The notes beneath the pieces are model-generated. The model worked only from the letters and a program-made list of their open reading frames with translations. It had not been told where the DNA came from and did not search any database. Shown here piece by piece: positions 24,428 to 33,053 of a stretch of 64,000 nt of DNA. Source of the stretch: JAUSIF01 sp040901465 (GTDB taxonomy: Bacteria > Pseudomonadota > Alphaproteobacteria > Rhizobiales > Xanthobacteraceae); the NCBI GenBank assembly GCA_040901465.1, contig JBBDYN010000051.1, positions 14,442-78,441 on the forward strand, in the 5' to 3' direction. Made by a program: the position numbers and the translations under genes. Numbering within the stretch: position 1 is the stretch's first letter; every line of letters begins with the position of its first letter.

Positions 24428-26203
24428 GTGGAAAATAAGAAGCGGCGTGCCGCAGCCGGTGCAGCGGCGTATGACGGCGTCGCGCCGTCCCGAAACGACG
24501 CAGAGGGCCGCGTCGCGGCACTCGATCCCGCCGACGCGGCCGCGATCAGCGCCGCCGTGGGCGAGGCCGCATATGAGTGGGATCTCGCTACGGACATTCT
24601 CAGTTGGAGTCCGAACGCGGGCGAAGTGCTTGGTGTGGAAACGCTCGAGAGCATCGGCGCGGGCGGGAGTTCGCCGCCAAGCTCGATCCGGAAAATCCGG
24701 CGAACCGCTATGACGCAATTTTTGGTTCCGCGGCGCGCGACGCCGGCAGCGGCGTTGGTTATGAGTTGAGCTATCGTTTGCGGCAGCAAGAAGAGTCGGC
24801 GCAGCGCTGGATCGAGGATTGCGGCCTGTGGTTCGCCGGAACCGATGGAAAACCGGCGCGCGCGGTCGGCGTTATCCGCGACGTCACCGATCGGCATATG
24901 CGCGAGCAACAGCTCGTGTACGCCAACACCATGGACTCGCTCACGGGCGGCATGAATCGTTCGCGTCTCTGCCAGGCGATCCAGGAAGAGATCGACCACA
25001 CGGCGCGCTACCGGACCAATTTCGGCTTCCTGCTGATCGGCATCGACGATCTCGGCCGCGTGAATCGTGCGTATGGTTTCGATCTCGCCGACCAGGTGAT
25101 CGGCATGGTGGCGCAGCGGCTGTGCTCGCGCATGCGTACGTCCGACTCGCTGGGCCGGTTCTCGGCGAACAAGTTCGGGATCATCCTGCAAGATTGCGAT
25201 GCCGACGATCTCGCCGTTGCGGCGGCGCGCTTCGTCAATGCCGTGCGCGAATCTCCGCTCGAGACGGCGGTCGGCCCGATCGTCGTGTCAGTGACGGCGG
25301 GGGGCGTGCTCGCGCCGCGACATGCGCGCTCGATGACGGACGTGATGGGGCGCGCGGAGGAGGCGCTCGACCTCGCCAAGGCGGCGGGGCGGGGAAGCTT
25401 CCGGGCCTACGTCCCCAGCGTCGAGAGCGAGGCGCGGCGGCGGGAGAACCTGCGGCTCACCGATCTCATCGTTTCGGCGCTCAACGAACGGCGCGTGAAC
25501 ATCGCATTTCAGCCGGTCGTGCGCGCAGACCCGCGACGTGGCCTTTCGCGAATGCCTGGTCCGGCTCCGCGACCATGACGGTACCGAAATCGACGCGCTC
25601 GCGATCCTGGCGGCGGCGGAAAAGCTCGATCTCGTGCGCATGATCGACCACCGAGTGCTCGAGATCGTCGCCACCGAATTGCGGGCCGACCCGACGGTGC
25701 GGCTCTCGCTCAACGTCTCCGCCTCGACCGTGCACGATCCGGTATGGCTCGCCGCCTTCGGCGCCGAGATGCGCAACGGCCTCGGCTCGCGCCTCACCGT
25801 GGAAATCACGGAATCGGCGGCGATCCGCGACGTGGAGGCGACAAGCCGCTTCGTCGCGCGGGTCAAGGGCCTCGGCTGCAAGATCGCGATCGACGACTTC
25901 GGCGCAGGCTACAGCTCGTTCCGCAATCTGCGCCGGCTCGGCGTCGACATGGTCAAGATCGACGGATCGTTCGTGGCAAATCTCGAGTATGCACCGGACG
26001 ACCGTGCGTTCGTGCGGGCGCTGCTGGAGCTCGCGCGGGAGCTTGGACTGGAAACCGTGGCCGAATGGGTGCAGAGCGAGGCGGCGGCGAAGATGCTAAT
26101 CGATTGGGGTTGCGACTATTTCCAGGGCGCGCTCGTGGGTCTCGCGCAAATGCGGCCGGACGTGCGGACGGTCATCAGAGACGAAATGTCGCTCGCCGGC
26201 TGA
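24428..26203 (+). pseudogene. PAS-GGDEF-EAL protein, frame broken at two places
   Basis: Start taken as GTG 24428 after GGCGGAGG. A PAS-like segment (AYEWDLATDILSWSPNAGEVLG) runs to about 24660, where the frame shifts at GCGCGGGCGGG. The PAS end, linker and GGDEF-like domain (NTMDSLTGGMNRSRL) continue to about 25522. There a GCGCGC run shifts the frame back, and the EAL-like domain follows to the end. Both catalytic motifs look degenerate: the GGDEF position reads SANKF and the EAL position ECL, though EITES, IAIDDFGAGYSSF and VKIDGSF remain. It may be a c-di-GMP binder or sensor. The two compensating slips could be assembly errors in G/C runs or real decay. Confidence 0.75.
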
Positions 26204-26208
26204 GCGGC

Positions 26209-26778
26209 TCAGCTCTTGTCGCTCGAGCGTTCGGTCAGGCGCTCCAGGCGCTTCTGCATTTCCGACACTTGACGCTTCAATTCGTCGATATCCTGTTCGT
26301 TGCCGAGGTCTTCCGCCGACCCTTGCTTCTGCGCGAACGGCAGGAACATCGCGAAAGCGCGCTCGAACAATTCCATGTTGCGGCGGACCTGATCTTCCAA
26401 CACGTTAAAGCCGGTGCCGCCGAAGGCCTTCGACATCTGCTCGCGCAATTTTCCCTGTTCGCGCGTGAAACTGTCGATGGAGACTTCGAGATAGCGTGGC
26501 AGGAGCGTCTGCATGCTGTCGCCGTAGAAGCGGATCACCTGCCGCAGGAAGGCGATGGGGAGAAGATTCTGCCCCTTGTTCTCCTGCTCGAAGATGATCT
26601 GGGTCAGCACCGAACGGGTGATCTCCTCGCCGGTTTTCGCGTCAAAGACGACGAACTCCTCGCCGTCCTTCACCATGACGGCGAGGTCCTCGAGCGTGAC
26701 GTAGGTGCTCGTGCCAGTATTGTAGAGCCGCCGGTTGGCGTATTTCTTGATCGTGACCGGTTCCTGATTCTTTGCCAT
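26209..26778 (-). CDS. phaR: Polyhydroxyalkanoate synthesis regulator PhaR
   Basis: 189 residues. The N-terminal PHB/PHA accumulation regulator DNA-binding domain is typical: PVTIKKYANRRLYNTGTSTYVTLEDLA. Next comes the granule-binding PHB_acc domain (TRSVLTQIIFEQENKGQNLLPIAFLRQVIRFYGD), and the C-terminus is a coiled coil (DIDELKRQVSEMQKRLERL). It represses phasin and other pha genes and is released when it binds nascent PHB granules. It is divergent from phaA with a 217-bp intergenic region where its own operator may lie. Confidence 0.95.
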   Translation of the reverse strand: MAKNQEPVTIKKYANRRLYNTGTSTYVTLEDLAVMVKDGEEFVVFDAKTGEEITRSVLTQIIFEQENKGQNLLPIAFLRQVIRFYGDSMQTLLPRYLEVSIDSFTREQGKLREQMSKAFGGTGFNVLEDQVRRNMELFERAFAMFLPFAQKQGSAEDLGNEQDIDELKRQVSEMQKRLERLTERSSDKS

Positions 26779-26995
26779 GACGTCAGTACGGTTCCCGAAT
26801 GCTCCGACTGCCCGCGAACTAGGCTCGGACCTTAGGACGTTTCAATTGGCCGGGCTACCGATTTGTGAATGCGCGCCAAGTGCATGGCTGCCGGTCTTTC
26901 CTCATATTGACATCACACCCGGCGCCTTCCAACGATGGCCGTGAGGGATGGTCGCCGGCGCGGGTCGTCGAGCGGTGCCAAGATAGGAGATTCCG

Positions 26996-28171
26996 ATGAA
27001 AGTCGATGTGGTCATCGTTGGCTCGACGCGCACGCCGGTCGGCGCATTCAACGGCGCGCTCGCGTCGCTCCCCGCGCATGCGCTCGGCAAGATCGCAATC
27101 GAAGCAGTGCTCACGCGGGCGGGCGTCGAGGCCAAGCGCGTCTCCGAGGTGATCATGGGGCAGATTCTCACCGCCGGGCAGGGACAAAATCCGGCGCGGC
27201 AGGCGTCGATCGCTGCCGGCATGGCGGTCGAAACGCCGGCGTGGGGCGTCAATCAATTGTGCGGCTCGGGCCTGCGCGCGGTCGCACTCGGCTATCAGGC
27301 AATCTTGAACGGCGATTCCGAAATTGTCGTCGCCGGCGGACAGGAATCCATGAGTCAGGCGCCGCACTGCGCGCATCTGCGCAACGGAACCAAGATGGGC
27401 TCGCTCGAAATGATCGACACGATGATCAAGGACGGGCTGTGGGACGCCTTCAACGGCTATCACATGGGAAACACGGCGGAGAACGTCGCCAAGCAATGGC
27501 AGATCACGCGCCAGCAGCAGGACGAATTCGCGGTGAGTTCGCAGCAGAAGGCGGAAGCCGCGCAGAAATCCGGCCGATTCAAGGACGAGATCGTGCCGGT
27601 GAAGATCGCTTCGCGCAAAGGCGACATCGTCGTCGACCAGGACGAATATCCGCGCCACGGCACGACGATGGATGCGATGGGAAAATTGCGGCCGGCGTTC
27701 GAGAAGGACGGCACGGTGACGGCGGGAAACGCCTCCGGCATCAATGATGGTGCTGCGGCGGTCGTGCTAATGAAGGCGGCGGACGCGGCGAAGGAAGGCA
27801 AGAAGGCGCTGGTGCGCATCGTTTCCTGGGCGCAGGCGGGCGTCGATCCCTCGATCATGGGAACGGGACCGATCCCGGCCTCGCGCGCCGCGCTCAAGAA
27901 GGCCGGCTGGAAGGTGGACGATCTCGATCTCGTGGAAGCGAACGAGGCGTTTGCCGCACAGGCGTGCGCCGTCAACAAGGACATGGGCTGGAACCCGGCC
28001 AAGGTGAACGTGAACGGCGGCGCGATCGCGATCGGTCATCCGATCGGCGCGTCGGGCGGACGCGTGCTCGTGACGCTCTTAGCAGAGATGGAGAAACGCG
28101 ACGCCAAGCGCGGTCTCGCCACGCTCTGCATCGGCGGCGGCATGGGAATTGCCATGTGCGTCGAGCGATAA
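26996..28171 (+). CDS. phaA: Acetyl-CoA C-acetyltransferase (beta-ketothiolase)
   Basis: A 391-residue thiolase. Catalytic Cys89 is in NQLCGSGLRAV, the active-site His in GGAIAIGHPIGASGGR and the second Cys in the C-terminal IGGGMGIAMC. Length and motifs match PhaA/AtoB biosynthetic thiolases. It condenses two acetyl-CoA to acetoacetyl-CoA, the first step of PHB synthesis. AGGAGA lies 6 bases before the ATG. phaB follows after 61 bp on the same strand. Confidence 0.95.
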   Translation: MKVDVVIVGSTRTPVGAFNGALASLPAHALGKIAIEAVLTRAGVEAKRVSEVIMGQILTAGQGQNPARQASIAAGMAVETPAWGVNQLCGSGLRAVALGYQAILNGDSEIVVAGGQESMSQAPHCAHLRNGTKMGSLEMIDTMIKDGLWDAFNGYHMGNTAENVAKQWQITRQQQDEFAVSSQQKAEAAQKSGRFKDEIVPVKIASRKGDIVVDQDEYPRHGTTMDAMGKLRPAFEKDGTVTAGNASGINDGAAAVVLMKAADAAKEGKKALVRIVSWAQAGVDPSIMGTGPIPASRAALKKAGWKVDDLDLVEANEAFAAQACAVNKDMGWNPAKVNVNGGAIAIGHPIGASGGRVLVTLLAEMEKRDAKRGLATLCIGGGMGIAMCVER

Positions 28172-28232
28172 GCTCGACTGCCGGATGGCTCCGTCGCAGA
28201 AGGGTCACCGGATCGTGGGAGGGGAAAGGACC

Positions 28233-28958
28233 ATGGCTCGCGTTGCGTTGGTGACGGGCGGCACGCGTGGAATCGGCGCCGCCATCGCGAAGGCGTTGCA
28301 GACGGCCGGCTACCAGGTGGCCGCGAATTACGGCGGCAATGACGACGCGGCGAGCAAGTTCAAGGCGGCAACGGGAATCCCGGCATTCAAGTGGGACGTG
28401 AGCTCGTACGATTCCTGCATCGACGGTGTGAAGAAGGTACAGGCCGAACTCGGCGCAGTGGACGTGCTCGTCAATAACGCCGGGATCACGCGCGACGGCA
28501 TGTTCCACAAGATGACCGCGGAGCAGTGGAGCGCGGTCATCAACACCAATCTCAACTCGCTGTTCAACATGTGCCGCCCGGTGATCGAGGGTATGCGCGA
28601 CCGCAACTTCGGCCGCATCGTCAACATCTCCTCGATCAACGGCCAGAAGGGGCAGATAGGGCAGAGCAATTACTCGGCGGCCAAGGCCGGCGAAATCGGC
28701 TTTACCAAGGCGCTCGCGCTGGAGAATGCGCGCAAGGGTATCACGGTGAATGCAATCTGCCCCGGCTATATCGCGACCGAGATGGTGCGCGCGATGCCGA
28801 AGGACGTTGTGGAGAAGAATATTCTGCCGCAGATTCCGCTGGGCCGGCTCGGCGAGCCGGAGGAGATCGCGCGCTGTGTCGTGTTCCTCGCATCCGACGA
28901 CGCGGGTTTCATCACCGGTTCGACGCTGACCGCGAACGGTGGGCAGTATTTCGTCTGA
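28233..28958 (+). CDS. phaB: Acetoacetyl-CoA reductase
   Basis: 241 residues from the ATG at 28233, the standard PhaB length. TGGTRGIGAAIAKAL is the NADPH-binding SDR loop, NNAGITRDGMFHKM is diagnostic of PhaB/FabG, and NYSAAKAGEIGFTKALA holds the catalytic Tyr and Lys. It reduces acetoacetyl-CoA to (R)-3-hydroxybutyryl-CoA for PHB polymerisation. The PHB synthase gene phaC is not in this window. GGGGAAAGGA precedes the start. Confidence 0.95.
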   Translation: MARVALVTGGTRGIGAAIAKALQTAGYQVAANYGGNDDAASKFKAATGIPAFKWDVSSYDSCIDGVKKVQAELGAVDVLVNNAGITRDGMFHKMTAEQWSAVINTNLNSLFNMCRPVIEGMRDRNFGRIVNISSINGQKGQIGQSNYSAAKAGEIGFTKALALENARKGITVNAICPGYIATEMVRAMPKDVVEKNILPQIPLGRLGEPEEIARCVVFLASDDAGFITGSTLTANGGQYFV

Positions 28959-28968
28959 GTCCGTGCGC

Positions 28969-29424
28969 TCAGCGCGACGGCGACCAATCCTTCGGAGCGA
29001 GATCGAAGCCGGCGAAGTCGAAGCCCGGCGCGACCGTGCAGCCGACGAGCGTCCAGGCGCCGAGGCTTTGCGCGGCCTGCCAGGCGTGGGCGGGCACCGC
29101 TGCCTGCGGGCGCTCGCCGGCGGCGAAGTCCGAGCCAAGGGTGATCCGCTCGATTGGGCCTTTGGCGCTTGCAGCGATCTCAAGCATGAGCGGCGCGCCG
29201 GCGTAATGGTGCCAGACCTCCGTGGCGTCGACCCTGTGCCCATGCGAGCGCTCGCCCGCGGTGAGCAGGAAATAGATCGCCGTCGAGCGCGCGCGCGTGC
29301 CAGGCGCAGGGTGTGCGTCGCGGATCGTCTCGCGGAAGTGTCCGCCTTCGGGATGCAGCTTGAGATCGAGGAGGCGGATGATTTCGGCGGCGCTGAGATT
29401 CGCGGGTGCGCGCATGTCAGTCAC
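28969..29424 (-). CDS. DUF985 cupin-fold protein
   Basis: 151 residues with the DUF985 signature: AAEIIRLLDLKLHPEGGHFRETIRD, STAIYFLLTAGERSHGHRVDATEVWHHYAGAP and LVGCTVAPGFDFAGFDLA. A cupin barrel with conserved Glu and His that could hold a metal. Its role is not established. It overlaps the 3' end of gloB by 8 bp, so translation is likely coupled. Confidence 0.88.
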   Translation of the reverse strand: MTDMRAPANLSAAEIIRLLDLKLHPEGGHFRETIRDAHPAPGTRARSTAIYFLLTAGERSHGHRVDATEVWHHYAGAPLMLEIAASAKGPIERITLGSDFAAGERPQAAVPAHAWQAAQSLGAWTLVGCTVAPGFDFAGFDLAPKDWSPSR

Positions 29425-30190
29425 GGAAGTTGTTCTTGCGCTCGCGGATTTCCGTGAAGACCACCGCGGGATCCGCGCCCTGCATGCCGACGGCGGCGGC
29501 GATCGTGGGATCGTCCGCGCGCAGGAACGGATTGGTGGCGCGCTCCTCGGCCATGGTCGAGGGGATAGTCGGTTTGCCGGTCGCGCGCGCCTTCTTCACC
29601 TCGGCCAGCCGCGCCTTCAGCTTGGCATTGCCGGGATCGACCGTGACCGCGAAGCGCCCGTTCGCGAGCGTGTATTCATGGCCGCAATAGATCGTGGTGC
29701 CGCTGGGCAGGTCGCGCAATTTTAAGAGCGATTGCCACAGCACCGCAGCCGGCCGCTCGATCGCGCGGCCGCAGCCGAGGGCGAAGATCGTGTCGCCCGC
29801 GAACAGCAATTTTTCCTTTTCGAACCAGTAGCAGATGTGACCGGCGGTGTGGCCGGGCGTGTCAAAGACGCGCGCGCGCAGGCTCCCAACTTCAACGACA
29901 TCCGGCTCACCGACTTTCTCGTCGAGCGTCGGAATCTCGTTCGCCTCGGCGCGCGGGCCGATCACCTTCGGCTTGTAGCGCTGCTTGAGCGCGGGAATGC
30001 CCTGAATGTGATCGCCGTGCTTGTGCGTCACAAGAATGTGGGTGGGCTTCCAATTCGCGGAGTCGAGCGCCTTGGTGATTGGGTCGGCGTCCGGCGCATC
30101 CACGAGGATCACGGCGCCGCTCGCCGGTTCGCGCAGGATCACCGCGTAATTGTCGGAAAGGCAGGGCACGAGGCGCACTTCCACAGCCAT
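29417..30190 (-). CDS. gloB: Hydroxyacylglutathione hydrolase (glyoxalase II)
   Basis: 257 residues. The metallo-beta-lactamase motif THKHGDHIQG (about 54-63) and later metal ligands (DTPGHTAGHICYW, FAGDTIFALGCGR) define the dinuclear site. The C-terminal HAGH domain has YCGHEYTLANGRFA and ERATNPFLRADDP, contacts for glutathione. It hydrolyses S-lactoylglutathione to lactate and glutathione in methylglyoxal detoxification. The DUF985 gene overlaps its end. Confidence 0.94.
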   Translation of the reverse strand: MAVEVRLVPCLSDNYAVILREPASGAVILVDAPDADPITKALDSANWKPTHILVTHKHGDHIQGIPALKQRYKPKVIGPRAEANEIPTLDEKVGEPDVVEVGSLRARVFDTPGHTAGHICYWFEKEKLLFAGDTIFALGCGRAIERPAAVLWQSLLKLRDLPSGTTIYCGHEYTLANGRFAVTVDPGNAKLKARLAEVKKARATGKPTIPSTMAEERATNPFLRADDPTIAAAVGMQGADPAVVFTEIRERKNNFRD

Positions 30191-30330
30191 GTGGCACTCC
30201 GGTTTTTCAATTATTTACCGCGTCGGCGGAACCTAACATGGCGCTTGAGGCGGGCAACCCGCGCGGGCCTGCGCACGATTGGAGATGCCCGCGCGACAAG
30301 GCTATGCTGCGGGCCGAACGGATCCAATGC

Positions 30331-31065
30331 ATGTTCCACGACATCGTCGGTCTCCGCAGCTTCTATGCGCAGCCGCTCGGCCACGTGGCGCGACGGCTGG
30401 TCAATCGGGCCGTGCGCGGACGCTGGTCCGACACGCGCGGCATGGCGCTCGTCGGCATCGGCTATGCGACGCCCTATCTTGGTGTGTTCCGCGAGGAGGT
30501 GGAGCGGACTTTCGCCTTCATGCCGGCGACGCAGGGTGTGGTGAAATGGCCGTCGGCCGCACCCTCGCTGGCGGCCCTCGTGCACGAGACTTTGCTGCCC
30601 CTGCCCGACGCGTCGGTCGACCGCGTCCTCGCGGTGCATGCGCTTGAGATGACGACGCACGCGCCCGACATGCTGCGCGAGGTCTGGCGCGTGCTCGCGG
30701 CCGGTGGGCGCGTATTGATCGTGGTGCCGAATCGCCGCGGCTTATGGGCGCGCATGGACACGACGCCGTTCGGCTATGGACGGCCCTATTCGCGGACGCA
30801 GCTCGTCGAGCTTCTGCGCGAGGCGCTGCTGACGCCGGTTGGCTGGGACGAGGCGCTGTGGGTGCCACCGTTCGGGCGCTCGGCTTTTTTGCGAACCGCC
30901 GTTGCGTGGGAGCGGGTCGGCAAGACTTTGTCGCTGCCGTTCGCGGGCGTCCACATCGTCGAGGCGACGAAGCAGGTCTGGCGGCCGGTGACGACGCGCC
31001 CGGTGCGCGCGATCGATCGCGTGCTCGCACCTGCGCCGCCGGCGGCGGAGCCCGCCGGAATCTGA
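30331..31065 (+). CDS. Class I SAM-dependent methyltransferase
   Basis: About 244 residues from the ATG at 30331 (MFHDIVGLRSFYAQPLG, the usual start of this group); upstream in-frame starts exist. It has a Rossmann-like region (RGMALVGIGYATPYLGVF), followed by SVDRVLAVHALEMTTHAPDMLREVWRVLAAGGRVLIVVPNRRGLWARMD, the typical motif IV-VI region of methyltransferase type 11. Substrate unknown. Divergent from gloB. Its TGA abuts the stop of metW on the other strand with no base between. Confidence 0.85.
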   Translation: MFHDIVGLRSFYAQPLGHVARRLVNRAVRGRWSDTRGMALVGIGYATPYLGVFREEVERTFAFMPATQGVVKWPSAAPSLAALVHETLLPLPDASVDRVLAVHALEMTTHAPDMLREVWRVLAAGGRVLIVVPNRRGLWARMDTTPFGYGRPYSRTQLVELLREALLTPVGWDEALWVPPFGRSAFLRTAVAWERVGKTLSLPFAGVHIVEATKQVWRPVTTRPVRAIDRVLAPAPPAAEPAGI

Positions 31066-31713
31066 TCAGTCGCGTCGGGGCGCGCGAGAGAGCAGGAACA
31101 GAGCCTGCTCGCCGAACATGTTCCAAAACCACCAAGGCGCGTGCCAGCGGACCGGCCGTCCCCAGCTGTCGAGCGCAAACGCGCCCTCCATGTGCACGTC
31201 GAGCTCGCGCACGAGCTCGACGAAATCGCGGATCGTGCAGAAGTGGATGTTAGGCGTCTCGTACCAGCTGTCGCGCAGATTATCGGTGATCGGCATGCGG
31301 CCGCGCAGCAGGAGTTGCGTGCGGATGCGCCAGTGCCCGAAATTCGGAAACGATACGATGGCGTGGCGGCCGATGCGCAGCATTTGCTCGAGCACCCAGC
31401 GCGGGCGGCGCGTCGCCTGCAGCGTCTGGGAGAGAATGACATAGTCGAATGCGTCGTTCGGATAGTCGGCGAGGTCGACGTCGGCATCGCCCTGAATCAC
31501 GGCGAGGCCTCTGGCCACGCTCGCGTTGACGCCCTCGCGCGAGATCTCGATGCCGCGGCCGTCGACGCCACGCGTGTCGGTGAGAAGATGCAAGAGTTCG
31601 CCGTCGCCGCAACCGACGTCGAGCACGCGCGCGCCTTGGGCGACCATGCCCGAGATGAGGACGAGGTCGACGCGCGAAGTTGCCGGAGGCGGCGGGCCGT
31701 TGCGGCTCAGCAT
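31066..31713 (-). CDS. metW: Methionine biosynthesis protein MetW
   Basis: 215 residues. ARVLDVGCGDGELLHLL is the SAM-binding motif; DYVILSQTLQATRRPRWVLEQMLRIGRHAIVSFPNFGHWRIR and WYETPNIHFCTIRDF are MetW hallmarks. MetW works with MetX in homoserine acylation for methionine synthesis. The start is 2 bp after the metX stop, a clear operon. Confidence 0.95.
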   Translation of the reverse strand: MLSRNGPPPPATSRVDLVLISGMVAQGARVLDVGCGDGELLHLLTDTRGVDGRGIEISREGVNASVARGLAVIQGDADVDLADYPNDAFDYVILSQTLQATRRPRWVLEQMLRIGRHAIVSFPNFGHWRIRTQLLLRGRMPITDNLRDSWYETPNIHFCTIRDFVELVRELDVHMEGAFALDSWGRPVRWHAPWWFWNMFGEQALFLLSRAPRRD

Positions 31714-31715
31714 GG

Positions 31716-32921
31716 TCAGGCTTTCGCCGGCGGAATGCCGCGCGCGCGGGCGGCGGCCTCTAGAAAGCCGCGCGTGATCGCGAACAGTTCCGGCTCCTCG
31801 AGCAGGAAAGCGTCGTGGCCCTTGTCGCTCTCGATCTCGGCGAAGGAGACCGAGGCGCCTGACGCGTTGAGCGCGTGCACGATCTGGCGCGCGTCGCTGG
31901 TCGGGAACAGCCAGTCGGACGTGAAGGAGACGACGCAGAAGCGCGAGCGGGTCCCCTTGAAGGCGTTCGCCAGCACACCGCCGTAATCCGCGGCGAGATC
32001 GAAATAATCCATGGCCCGCGTGATGTAGAGATAGGAGTTGGCGTCGAAACGCTCGACGAAGCTCAATCCCTGATGCCGCAAATAGGATTCGACCTGAAAG
32101 TCCGCGTCGAAACCGAAGGTCGGTGTCTCGCGGTCCTGCAGGCGGCGGCCGAACTTGCGATGCAGTGCGGCGTCGGAAAGATAAGTGATGTGCGCGGCCA
32201 TTCGCGCGACTGCAAGTCCGCGCCGCGGACCCGTGCCCTCGACGAGATAGCGGCCGTCGCGCCAATCGGGATCCGCCATGATCGCCTGGCGGCCGACCTC
32301 ATGGAAGGCGATGTTCTGCGCCGAGTGCCGCGCTGCGGTGCCGAGCGGGAGCGCCGCGAACACGCGATCGGGATAGCTCGCCGCCCATTGCAGCGCCTGC
32401 ATGCCTCCCATGGAGCCGCCGGTGACGCAGAGCAGCATCTTGATTCCCAGATGATCGAGCAGCATCGCCTGTGAGCGCACCATGTCGCGTACGGTGACGA
32501 CCGGAAGCGACAAGCCATAGGGCTCGCCGGTCGCGGGGTTGCGCGAGGCCGCGCCCGTGGTGCCCATGCAGCCGCCGAGCACGTTCGCGCAGATCACGAA
32601 GAAGCGGTCGGTGTCGATCGGTTTGCCGGGGCCGACCATCGTCTCCCACCAGCCGGGCTTGCCGGTCGCGGGATGCGTGCCCACGACGTATTGGTCGCCG
32701 GAGAGCGCGTGACAAATCAGGATTGCATTGGTGCGATCGTTGTTCAGCTCGCCGTAGGTCATGTAGGCGACCTGGAACGGCGCGAGATCGACGCCGGCGT
32801 CGAGACGCAACGGCTTGTCGGCGCCGAAGCGCACGACCGGCGAGCGCGGCTCGTCGGCCTCACGGCGAATCGCCTTGGCGCGGCTCTCAGGGGCTTCGAC
32901 GTCGACTCGAACTACGCTCAT
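31716..32921 (-). CDS. metX: Homoserine O-acetyltransferase (MetX)
   Basis: 401 residues from the ATG at 32921, which has AGAGGA 4-5 bases upstream; an upstream frame to 32951 would place a leader hairpin inside the gene. The alpha/beta hydrolase has its nucleophile in VTGGSMGGMQALQW and the oxyanion region in LICHALSGDQYVVG. The late His/Asp of the triad are in SDWLFPTSDARQIV and ESDKGHDAFLLEEP. It acylates homoserine, the committed step of methionine synthesis. Confidence 0.95.
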   Translation of the reverse strand: MSVVRVDVEAPESRAKAIRREADEPRSPVVRFGADKPLRLDAGVDLAPFQVAYMTYGELNNDRTNAILICHALSGDQYVVGTHPATGKPGWWETMVGPGKPIDTDRFFVICANVLGGCMGTTGAASRNPATGEPYGLSLPVVTVRDMVRSQAMLLDHLGIKMLLCVTGGSMGGMQALQWAASYPDRVFAALPLGTAARHSAQNIAFHEVGRQAIMADPDWRDGRYLVEGTGPRRGLAVARMAAHITYLSDAALHRKFGRRLQDRETPTFGFDADFQVESYLRHQGLSFVERFDANSYLYITRAMDYFDLAADYGGVLANAFKGTRSRFCVVSFTSDWLFPTSDARQIVHALNASGASVSFAEIESDKGHDAFLLEEPELFAITRGFLEAAARARGIPPAKA

Positions 32922-32934
32922 TACGTCCTCTAAA

Positions 32935-32991
32935 GCCTGGCCTGCGGCCAAGGCGTCGTTAGAGCTAGAGAGCCTCTCATAATCATGTCAA
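32935..32991 (-). promoter_or_regulatory. metX leader: promoter, 11-bp palindrome and hairpin
   Basis: On the minus strand a perfect -35 TTGACA (32986-32991) is followed 17 bases later by CTAGCT (32963-32968). The palindrome GAGAGGCTCTC (32968-32978) lies between or overlaps the two, a likely operator. Downstream, GCCTTGGCC-GCA-GGCCAGGC (32935-32954) forms an 8-bp hairpin with one bulged base, followed by TTT, just before the ribosome site. This looks like an operator plus attenuator. It does not match the SAM-II riboswitch consensus as I know it. Confidence 0.45.
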
Positions 32992-33053
32992 CGTTTTCTT
33001 TGCGTTCCGCTTAAGGCGCGCTATCAAGCGCGGCCTGCAGTTGGGCCGTTCCC

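Noticed and set aside
32922..33053. SAM-II riboswitch upstream of metX
   Set aside because: The leader lacks the pseudoknot elements and the conserved GCUAAA/UUAAA-like segments I expect; only a simple hairpin and a palindrome are visible.
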